DNA from: Enterococcus_I eurekensis
GTDB lineage: Bacteria; Bacillota; Bacilli; Lactobacillales; Enterococcaceae
Length of the DNA stretch: 50,674 bases
NCBI RefSeq assembly: GCF_042654605.1
Contig: NZ_JBHSGT010000019.1
Coordinates: 1-50,674, forward strand
Reading direction: 5' to 3'
The notes under the pieces were generated by a model. It ran no database searches and was not told the origin of the DNA. It worked only from the letters and a program-made list of their open reading frames with translations. Of this stretch, positions 44,037 through 50,674 are shown piece after piece. Positions within the stretch are counted from its first letter, which is position 1, and each line of letters begins with the position of its first letter. The position numbers and the translations under genes were made by a program.

Positions 44037-44897
44037 TTAATCTTCTACGGTTGCTACAACTGAATTCGTAATAATTCGGTTTGTAAAAGCGTTAACCATC
44101 TCTGTCTTGATTTCGTGATCGCTCGTTTCAATCTCGATAAACCAAGTCGGAACGAAAATCGCCTGTCCTCGAACAATCAAAGTCATTTTATAGGCTAGTT
44201 GACGCCATAATATTTTGGAATTCGAGGGGATTTGATTATTAATGTATAAAGTATTAATCGCATCTCTTTCTGAATAAGTCGGCATGATTTCTCGTAAAGG
44301 CTGCAATTCTGAAATATGTGTTTGAATATATTCATTTACGCGCCAGTGTTCAGTTTCTTTTTCTAGAAAGAACGTTATACGGCTGGCTGGATCGTTGATA
44401 ATAATATCTTCATAAAATTGCCCCGCGATAATCTCTGGAAAATCATTTGATAATGTCGACTCTTCGACATTGTATTGATACTCTTTGCCAAATAGCACTA
44501 AACCTTGTTGATTCAAAATTTTAGCAATCACTTCTGGTGCTTGATTAACATCTGTTAATAAAATGACATCTTCAACTTTATGCTTCAACAAATTATCCTC
44601 AATCGTTGTTTGTCTCCCTAACAAATCGGGATTATTTAAACGTAATCGTTCACTTTTACGCGCTTCATCAAAATTGGTCGGTACACCACTTAAATAGTAC
44701 CCTTCTCGTTTTCTAGATGAGAAATCTCCTTCATAAGTAATATTTTCTGATTCTAATCGTTTATGTAAAGGAATGGTTTCATTCGTTCGAGAAGTAATCG
44801 TCTGATTCATCTTTGCTTCACGGTACATACTAAATAAGAAGACATTTAAACCTAGAAACGCAAGGAAAAAGATCCATTCAATTCGTTTGAAATCCAT
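44037..44897 (-). CDS. yycI: WalK regulator YycI
   Basis: 286 aa single-pass membrane protein: short cytoplasmic N-terminus, one TM helix (WIFFLAFLGLNVFLFSMY, about 9-26), and an extracellular YycI domain (YEGDFSSRKREGYYLSGVP ... YSERDAINTLYINNQIP). With YycH it controls WalK activity through the TM helices. It starts 1 bp after the yycH stop, so expression is coupled. Confidence 0.9.
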   Translation of the reverse strand: MDFKRIEWIFFLAFLGLNVFLFSMYREAKMNQTITSRTNETIPLHKRLESENITYEGDFSSRKREGYYLSGVPTNFDEARKSERLRLNNPDLLGRQTTIEDNLLKHKVEDVILLTDVNQAPEVIAKILNQQGLVLFGKEYQYNVEESTLSNDFPEIIAGQFYEDIIINDPASRITFFLEKETEHWRVNEYIQTHISELQPLREIMPTYSERDAINTLYINNQIPSNSKILWRQLAYKMTLIVRGQAIFVPTWFIEIETSDHEIKTEMVNAFTNRIITNSVVATVED

Positions 44898-44898
44898 C

Positions 44899-46212
44899 TT
44901 ACACTCCTCCGCCTTCCGTTAGCTGATTAAGCAATCCTTCATAACTTAACCACGTATCGCCATATTTGATAAACCAGTTTGGGATTAAATCTACTACTCC
45001 CGTATTTTCTATATTCTTCCATTCATAGCCAATCATGAACGTACGAATTTGTTTTAAATCCGCTCCATTTTGGTACAAAGTCTGTACCAGTTTTTCGGTC
45101 GCCGGTAAAACAACTTCTTCTTGTGATGGGATTGGAATTTGCAATGTCTTTAAATTCCCTTGGATATTGATATTTTTTTGATTACCTTGACCACTATCCG
45201 AAAAGCTAAACGCCAATTGTCCTTCAAAGTCCTCCGCAAAGATTGGGAATCCTTCAACAAACATACGATAGTCAATTTGATTACGCGCTTGATTTAACAC
45301 CCGAACCGAACCATAATTTGAGCCCATTCGCTGTACGTAAGGAAAACTCATTTCAAAAATACTTAGATCACCTATATTTTCTAATACATTTTCAAACAAA
45401 ACAATTTCTTGATTTTGTTTCATTATTAGCGTTTCTGTCCCATCGTATAAATAAGTATCTGCGCTTGTTCCATTACTACGCACATCTTTTGGATTGGTAA
45501 AAAAAGCATCGCGAAACAGCGTATAACGTCTAGTCGAAGAAATATAACTATATTTCTTCAGTGTTAATTCATTTTGGGTTAAGAATTGATTCGATAAAAA
45601 AGCAACGGATTCAGAAACTGGACGCCACTGATAGTCAACTTTTTTGATTATTTCTAATACCTTTGTTAGCTTTTTTTCTGGCCTAACCGTGTAAACGGTC
45701 CAATCTTCCTCATTAATAAAACGAACTTCATTCTTTTGGACATCTAATTGTATTTTTGTAAAATAGACTTGGACTTGTTCTTCTTCACTGATATCTATAT
45801 TTAAATTAAATAAATCCAGATATTCCGTTATTGGGAAAAGCATGCCATATGTTAATTCAAAACCATGTTCAATATCGATTGCCTTCGAATAGTCATTTTC
45901 ATTAAAGTAACTTTTCCACTTGGTTCTATGATAGGTTTTATTTGATAACGCTTGTTGAATTTGCAGAAGTAAACTTTCATTTTGTGTCTCTTGATTCTTA
46001 TTATTTTCAGAATAACGGACTTTGATTGGTAAAAAAATATTCTCTTTATTAATTTCTTCAACCTTTTCCTCGATTGTTTCAAAAGCACTTTCATTCTTTA
46101 AAAAAGTATCACGACCAACCGGACTCATCCAAATTAAATAAGATAAATAAAAACTTGTGGCGACCATCAAGATTAAAAGAACATGTAATATATTTTCTTT
46201 AATTTTAATCAA
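44899..46212 (-). CDS. yycH: WalK regulator YycH
   Basis: 437 aa. One N-terminal TM helix (ILHVLLILMVATSFYLSYLIW) and a large extracellular YycH domain. The family segments FEMSFPYVQRMGSNYGSVRVLNQ and NGADLKQIRTFMIGYEWKNI are visible. Start taken as TTG at 46212: GAGGAG lies 8 nt upstream and it overlaps the walK stop (TTGA). The GTG codons at 46218 and 46221 are too close to that site. It acts with YycI to tune WalK. Confidence 0.9.
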   Translation of the reverse strand: MIKIKENILHVLLILMVATSFYLSYLIWMSPVGRDTFLKNESAFETIEEKVEEINKENIFLPIKVRYSENNKNQETQNESLLLQIQQALSNKTYHRTKWKSYFNENDYSKAIDIEHGFELTYGMLFPITEYLDLFNLNIDISEEEQVQVYFTKIQLDVQKNEVRFINEEDWTVYTVRPEKKLTKVLEIIKKVDYQWRPVSESVAFLSNQFLTQNELTLKKYSYISSTRRYTLFRDAFFTNPKDVRSNGTSADTYLYDGTETLIMKQNQEIVLFENVLENIGDLSIFEMSFPYVQRMGSNYGSVRVLNQARNQIDYRMFVEGFPIFAEDFEGQLAFSFSDSGQGNQKNINIQGNLKTLQIPIPSQEEVVLPATEKLVQTLYQNGADLKQIRTFMIGYEWKNIENTGVVDLIPNWFIKYGDTWLSYEGLLNQLTEGGGV

Positions 46213-48041
46213 TCCCACCACTCCTCTTCATACGGCTCATATGGCAAACTGATAAAAAATGTCGAGCCATAGTTCTCACGACTTTCGGCCCAAATTGAGC
46301 CACCATGTGCTTTCAGCACATCCCGCGAAATCGCTAAACCTAATCCTGTTCCACCTTGTTGGCGCGCGCGTGCTTTATCCACACGATAGAAACGATCAAA
46401 AATTTTAGCCAAATCTTTACGCGGAATACCCATGCCTTGGTCGGAAACACTTAAAATCACATGATTATGCGTTTCAATTAAACGAACAGTCACGGTCCCG
46501 CCATCTGGCGAATATTTAATCGCATTGTTCATGATATTATCAATTACCTGAATAATCCGATCCGTATCAATTTCCAACCACAGGTCACGTTTTGTAAATT
46601 CTCTTTGAATTTTATATGATTTCTCGGTATTGTTGACCATCATATCGAAGCGATCCAAGACAAAATTCACCAAATTATTGAAATTCACAAACTCCAATTG
46701 TAATTGCGCATTGCCACTATCTAATTTTGATAAACTCAACAGATCGTTAATCATCCGAATCATACGGTCCGTTTCTTCTAAGGTCACTTCTAGAAAATGC
46801 GGTGCGATTTCACCGTCTTTCCAAGCGCCATCATGTAGTGCTTCGATATAACTTCGCATACTTGTTAGAGGCGTCCGTAACTCATGTGAAACGTTGGAAA
46901 CAAAGTCCCGACGTTCCTGTTCCGTTTTTTCTTGTTCGGTTACATCATGTAAAACCGCAACTAGACCGGAAATAAATCCTGATTCACGACGAATCATTGA
47001 AAAATCAACGCGCAAAATTAGACGATTCATATGCGAAACATCCGAAGAACGCTCAAGCAGCATCTCTTCCGTATTTTCAAGTAAAGAACGCAACGTGTAA
47101 GATTCTTCTATATCCAATAATTTTAAAACGGATTCACCAATAGACTCTTCTTGTTTTAAATTTAATAATGACAGCGCCATTTCATTAATCATAATCACGC
47201 GACCACGGCGATCTGTTGCGATTACCCCGTCGGTCATATAGGTTAACACGCTATCTAGACGGTTTCTCTCTGCTTCCATCGCCTCTTGTGTTTCTTCAAT
47301 TCGTTCAGCTAATTGGTTGAATGTCTCCGCTAATTGTCCCAACTCGTCGTGTGCTTTAATATCAATTGTATGACTGTAATCACCTTTAGCAATTCGCAAG
47401 GCTTGTTCACGCATTTCTCCGATTGGCTGTGTAATCGAGCGCGCGACTAACATTGAGACAATGATTGCAATCGCAATCGCAATTATTGTAGCAGTAACGA
47501 AAATTAAAGCAATATTCGAAATTTCTTGATATTGCTTTTCTAAATCGCCACGAATATAGAGTGAACCAACCACAACATCGCCAACCGACTCCAAGACCCG
47601 AATGTTAATCAACACCCGATTACCACTCGTTTCATCTAAAGCAATGAAACTCTTATCTGTAAATTGGTCAATGTAAGAATCGATACTTTTTTTACCAATA
47701 GAGCTTCGGTCATTGACGTCAGTCGTGGCACGAATTATCCCCTTTTCATCAACGACTCGCATTTCCAAAATATCTGCTGAATCACTATTGTCTAGTATCC
47801 GCTGAATCTCGTTATTCGTCTCATCGATGTCTATATTTTGACGATTCAAATAAGTACTTATCGTGCCAGACAGTGTTTCTGCTTGGGTATTCATTGTATC
47901 TTTATAATTTTCAATCATAGAGCGCTCTAAGCCACGAATAAAATACGCCCCGATAATCTCGATTGAAATGAATAAAATCAAGATAAATGTCAGGGCGATT
48001 TTAAAGTTCACTGAGCGATAAAAGCGAACTTTGTTTTTCAT
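46209..48041 (-). CDS. walK: Sensor histidine kinase WalK (VicK/YycG)
   Basis: 610 aa essential cell-wall sensor kinase. Domains: TM1 (about 14-34), extracellular sensor domain (35-175), TM2 (176-199), HAMP (200-252), PAS (263-365), HisKA with H386 in SNVSHELRTPLTSM, and HATPase with NNAIKYSPDGG, DQGMGIPRKD and GGTGLGLAISRDV. It phosphorylates WalR. Nearly adjacent to walR (4-bp gap) and overlapping yycH. Length is usual. Confidence 0.96.
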   Translation of the reverse strand: MKNKVRFYRSVNFKIALTFILILFISIEIIGAYFIRGLERSMIENYKDTMNTQAETLSGTISTYLNRQNIDIDETNNEIQRILDNSDSADILEMRVVDEKGIIRATTDVNDRSSIGKKSIDSYIDQFTDKSFIALDETSGNRVLINIRVLESVGDVVVGSLYIRGDLEKQYQEISNIALIFVTATIIAIAIAIIVSMLVARSITQPIGEMREQALRIAKGDYSHTIDIKAHDELGQLAETFNQLAERIEETQEAMEAERNRLDSVLTYMTDGVIATDRRGRVIMINEMALSLLNLKQEESIGESVLKLLDIEESYTLRSLLENTEEMLLERSSDVSHMNRLILRVDFSMIRRESGFISGLVAVLHDVTEQEKTEQERRDFVSNVSHELRTPLTSMRSYIEALHDGAWKDGEIAPHFLEVTLEETDRMIRMINDLLSLSKLDSGNAQLQLEFVNFNNLVNFVLDRFDMMVNNTEKSYKIQREFTKRDLWLEIDTDRIIQVIDNIMNNAIKYSPDGGTVTVRLIETHNHVILSVSDQGMGIPRKDLAKIFDRFYRVDKARARQQGGTGLGLAISRDVLKAHGGSIWAESRENYGSTFFISLPYEPYEEEWWD

Positions 48042-48045
48042 TCAA

Positions 48046-48750
48046 CTACTCCTGTTCTGGATTGCGTAAATAGTAACCAACGCCACGTCTAGTCGCTAAA
48101 TAATTTGGATGACTCGGACTATCTTCAATTTTTTCACGTAAACGTCTGACTGTCACGTCAACCGTCCGTACATCACCAAAATAATCATATCCCCAAACGG
48201 TTTGTAAAAGGTGTTCACGGGTCATTACTTGTCCGATATGTTTAGCTAAATAGTGTAATAATTCAAACTCCCGATGCGTTAGCTCAATCGTACTACCATT
48301 TTTTGTAACCATATAAGCATCTGGATGGATTGTTAAATCGCCAATTTCAAGCTCAGTTGTAGTCGGAACATCGGCTTCTTTATTGGAACTAGCCCCGCGT
48401 CTCAGATTGGCTTTGACACGAGCAATCAATTCTCGATTTGAAAAAGGTTTTGTGACATAATCATCCGCACCTAGTTCAAGTCCTAAGACTTTATCAATTT
48501 CTGAATCCTTTGCCGTAACCATAATAATTGGCATGTCATACGTTTTACGTACTTCTCTTGCTACTTCTAATCCATCAATTTTTGGTAGCATTAAATCAAG
48601 TAAAATTAAATCTGGTTCGATTTCTTTAACTTTTTCAAGCGCTTCTTCGCCATCATAAGCCGTAAAAACTTCATATCCTTCTTTCGTAAGGTTAAATTTT
48701 ACAATATCAGAAATTGGTTTTTCATCATCTACGACTAGTATCTTCTTCAC
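48046..48750 (-). CDS. walR: Response regulator WalR (VicR/YycF)
   Basis: 234 aa OmpR-type regulator of cell-wall hydrolase and autolysin genes. Receiver domain with VVDDEKPISDIV, phospho-acceptor D52 in LILLDLMLP, K102-region FSNRE; C-terminal winged helix (LEIGDLTIHPDAYMVTKNGSTIELTHREFELLHYLAKHIGQVMTREHLL ... VDVTVRRLREKIEDSPSHPNYLATRRGVGYYL, given here in pieces of the same domain). Start is GTG with GAGGGA 5 nt upstream. First gene of the wal operon. Confidence 0.96.
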   Translation of the reverse strand: MKKILVVDDEKPISDIVKFNLTKEGYEVFTAYDGEEALEKVKEIEPDLILLDLMLPKIDGLEVAREVRKTYDMPIIMVTAKDSEIDKVLGLELGADDYVTKPFSNRELIARVKANLRRGASSNKEADVPTTTELEIGDLTIHPDAYMVTKNGSTIELTHREFELLHYLAKHIGQVMTREHLLQTVWGYDYFGDVRTVDVTVRRLREKIEDSPSHPNYLATRRGVGYYLRNPEQE

Positions 48751-48802
48751 AAAAATCCCTCATTCTTCTTCTTTTTTGTTTTTTAGTCTTATTGTCATTA
48801 TT

Positions 48803-48808
48803 ATTATA
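48803..48808 (-). promoter_or_regulatory. wal operon -10 element
   Basis: Minus-strand TATAAT about 53 bp upstream of walR. No good -35 is visible at 17 bp. In the 342-bp region 48751-49092 I see this element and, at the other end, the reductase promoter with its redox boxes; nothing else. Confidence 0.4.
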
Positions 48809-49003
48809 CATGATTTTCTTCAATCTTTCATCAAAAGGAAAAAAGCTCCCATTTTTCTTAGTAAAAAATAAATGACAAAAAGGTTTCACAAATAAAAAAA
48901 ATTACTATTGAAAAATAACTCACATTTGTTTTTAATAGAAAAACCACGAAAAGTCCTGTTTTAAGCCAACAATTATCAAATCTAACATTTTTCTTTTAAA
49001 ATT

Positions 49004-49021
49004 TAGTGATATTTATCACAA
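49004..49021. promoter_or_regulatory. Rex-box-like palindrome upstream of the reductase
   Basis: TAGTGATATTTATCACAA matches Rex consensus TTGTGAANNNNTTCACAA at both GTGA and TCACAA half-sites with correct spacing; it also fits a CRP/FNR-type box. It lies just upstream of the -35. Confidence 0.5.
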
Positions 49022-49026
49022 TATCA

Positions 49027-49055
49027 TTGATTCTTATCACACGTTCGCTTACATT
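49027..49055 (+). promoter_or_regulatory. Reductase promoter with FNR-like box over the -35
   Basis: TTGATT (49027-49032), 17-bp spacer, TACATT (49050-49055). The -35 is also the left half of TTGATTCTTATCAC (49027-49040), close to FNR consensus TTGATNNNNATCAA, so a regulator here would compete with RNA polymerase. Confidence 0.55.
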
Positions 49056-49092
49056 AGAAAAGTAAACATCGAATCAAGTAAGGAGATTTATC

Positions 49093-50604
49093 ATGAAAAA
49101 AATATTTTCACACGTTTTATTACTATCTTCCGTTCTTTTATTCTCAGCCTGTTCGAACGGAAACTCAGCAAGCAGTTCATCTACCACGGTCTCTGAAATA
49201 AAAGAAAAAACGACTGATACCACTTCAGGCGCCTCTGTCCAAGAATATACTGACCCTACGACATTAAAAGACAAGTATGATGTCATCATTGTCGGATCTG
49301 GTGGTGCTGGGATGTCTGCTGCTATTCAAGCAAAAGAAGCTGGAGCAAACCCTGTTATCTTTGAGAAAATGCCGATTGCTGGTGGGAATACTTTAAAAGC
49401 TTCGGCTGGAATGAATGCGTCACAAACAACTTTCCAAAAAGAACAAGGCATTGAAGATTCGAATGATTTATTTTTCGAAGAGTCACTAAAAGGTGGCGGC
49501 GGAACCAATGACCAAGAACTTTTACGTTACTTTGTTGATCATTCAGCTGATGCAATTGATTGGTTAGACTCAATGGGTATTACTCTAGATAATTTAACGA
49601 CAACTGGTGGTATGAGCGAAAAAAGAACCCATCGCCCAACGGACGGTTCCGCTGTTGGTGAATATTTAGTTGATGGTCTTTTACGTAATATCCATGAAAG
49701 AGAAATCCCCCTTTTTGTCAACGCTGATGTAACGAAAATTAATCAAACAGAGGATCAAATCTCAGGAGTCACCGTCACAATTGAAGGCACCGAAAAAGTG
49801 ATTAACGCAGACGCAGTTATCGTAGCTACAGGTGGTTTTGGTGCGAACATGGATCTTGTTGTTGAAAACAAACCTGAACTTAAAGGCTATGTTTCAACTA
49901 ACCAAGAAGGTTCAACAGGTGATGGAATTAAAATGATTCAATCACTTGGTGGACAAACCGTTGACTTAGACCAAATCCAAATTCACCCAACGGTTGATCA
50001 AACAAAATCATTATTGATTACCGAAGCCGTTCGTGGCGAAGGGGCTATTTTAGTCAATCAAGCCGGCCAACGATTCTTTAATGAAATGGAAACACGTGAT
50101 AAAGTCTCTGCAGCCATTATCGCTTTACCTGAGCAATCTGCTTACTTAATTTTTGACGCAGGTGTCAAAGAACGGGTCAAAGCAATTGATTTTTATGAAA
50201 AACAAGGATTAACTGTCAAAGCAGATACACCAGAAGCACTAGCCAAAGCAATTGAAACGCCAGAAGAAGCGTTAAAAGCAACCCTTGACACTTGGAACAA
50301 AGCTGTTGCAAATAAAAAAGATGATGCATTCAAGCGCGAAACAGCGATGGATAACGACTTATCACAAGGTCCTTTCTACGCAATTAAAATTGCGCCTGGT
50401 ATTCATCATACAATGGGTGGCGTAAAAATTAATACAAATGCGCAAGTTATCAACACTGAAAATGTGGTGATTCCGGGTCTATATGCTGCAGGTGAAGTTA
50501 CCGGTGGTTTACATGGAAACAATCGTATCGGTGGTAACGCAGTTGCCGATATCATTATTTTCGGTCGTCAAGCTGGAGAGCAAGCAGCTTCTTTTATCAA
50601 GTAA
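49093..50604 (+). CDS. Lipoprotein flavoprotein reductase (fumarate/urocanate reductase type, flavocytochrome c family)
   Basis: 503 aa. A signal peptide ends in lipobox FSAC (Cys20), followed by a Ser/Thr linker, so it is anchored outside the membrane. FAD-binding motif YDVIIVGSGGAGMSAAIQA (62-80), then substrate and catalytic residues of soluble fumarate reductases: H298 (IQIHPT), E311 and R314 (TEAVRGEGAILVN), R335 (METRDKVSA, the catalytic Arg position), HHTMGG and NRIGGNA. No FMN-binding domain and no haem motif, so electrons must come from a separate carrier, for example a flavin-based extracellular electron transfer chain (inference). Fumarate, urocanate or another enoate could be substrate. 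RBS AAGGAG. Confidence 0.85.
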   Translation: MKKIFSHVLLLSSVLLFSACSNGNSASSSSTTVSEIKEKTTDTTSGASVQEYTDPTTLKDKYDVIIVGSGGAGMSAAIQAKEAGANPVIFEKMPIAGGNTLKASAGMNASQTTFQKEQGIEDSNDLFFEESLKGGGGTNDQELLRYFVDHSADAIDWLDSMGITLDNLTTTGGMSEKRTHRPTDGSAVGEYLVDGLLRNIHEREIPLFVNADVTKINQTEDQISGVTVTIEGTEKVINADAVIVATGGFGANMDLVVENKPELKGYVSTNQEGSTGDGIKMIQSLGGQTVDLDQIQIHPTVDQTKSLLITEAVRGEGAILVNQAGQRFFNEMETRDKVSAAIIALPEQSAYLIFDAGVKERVKAIDFYEKQGLTVKADTPEALAKAIETPEEALKATLDTWNKAVANKKDDAFKRETAMDNDLSQGPFYAIKIAPGIHHTMGGVKINTNAQVINTENVVIPGLYAAGEVTGGLHGNNRIGGNAVADIIIFGRQAGEQAASFIK

Positions 50605-50624
50605 TATCGGTTGTATAATATTTG

Positions 50625-50671
50625 GTGTTGATGGAAAAATCTCATAGAGATTTTCTTTCAGCACTTTTTTT
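50625..50671 (+). terminator. Terminator of the reductase gene
   Basis: GTGTTG ... CAGCAC with inner AAAATCTC-ATA-GAGATTTT pairing, followed by T7, 21 bp after the stop. Confidence 0.85.
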
Positions 50672-50674
50672 AAT

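Noticed and set aside
49093..50604. Naming the reductase frdA or urdA
   Set aside because: Catalytic Arg and FAD motifs are shared by fumarate, urocanate and related enoate reductases, and the FMN-binding domain typical of UrdA and the Listeria extracellular enzyme is absent, so the substrate cannot be decided.
1..50674. tRNA, rRNA, prophage or CRISPR features
   Set aside because: No cloverleaf-like segment ending in CCA, no rRNA sequence, no phage structural genes and no regularly spaced repeats were seen.

Overview
The window comes from a low-GC Gram-positive bacterium of the order Lactobacillales, most probably an Enterococcaceae relative (Enterococcus/Vagococcus type). The basis is a walRK-yycHI-walJ operon, an IreB homologue with threonines at positions 4 and 7, an RNA polymerase delta subunit, a Rex repressor next to a YdiF-type ABC-F protein, an EF1143-like HD dNTPase, RNase HIII and MutS2. 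I cannot name the species. There are no rRNA or tRNA genes, no CRISPR array and no prophage.

Layout. 1-5.5 kb: rpoE (delta) and a DUF1934 gene on the minus strand; divergently, a lipL-HD phosphohydrolase-HAD phosphatase run, then a NUDIX hydrolase and a glyoxalase I. 5.6-14.7 kb, all minus strand: an alpha/beta hydrolase with a NatAB-type ABC exporter, then uvrC, trxA, mutS2, cvpA and zapA. 14.8-16.9 kb: rnhC and a DadA-like oxidase on the plus strand. 16.9-23.9 kb: a 5'-nucleotidase-type phosphoesterase, then a complete Ugp/MalK-type ABC importer operon with a metallo-beta-lactamase-fold enzyme embedded in it. 24.2-25.5 kb: a lone methionine-binding lipoprotein under a T-box with methionine-type specifier candidates.

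25.5-35.4 kb is the accessory part. It holds a frameshifted VOC gene, an IS200/IS605-type element with a nonsense-mutated transposase, two AraC regulators around a Gfo/Idh-ThuA pair, a decayed GH35 beta-galactosidase, an IS1380-family element with its own frameshift, and a decayed LplB-like sugar permease that keeps a clean catabolite-repression (cre) site. The picture is a carbohydrate-utilisation locus being lost after IS1380 arrived.

35.4-50.7 kb returns to core functions: ireB-ruvX-yrzB, a thioredoxin-like gene, rex, an ABC-F ATPase, alanine dehydrogenase, a MerR/TipA regulator, a divergent gene that looks like a ComK-family competence regulator, the wal operon, and a lipoprotein flavin fumarate/urocanate reductase-type enzyme whose promoter carries Rex-like and FNR-like boxes.

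Most promising leads: the MBL enzyme inside the Ugp-type importer operon, the ComK-like protein, the redox boxes upstream of the reductase, the operator-like palindrome inside the T-box promoter, and a 23-bp-stem hairpin/small ORF between the ABC-F gene and ald. All functional assignments come from reading motifs; no database search was run. Several starts were moved downstream of the longest ORF where the ribosome binding site clearly demanded it.
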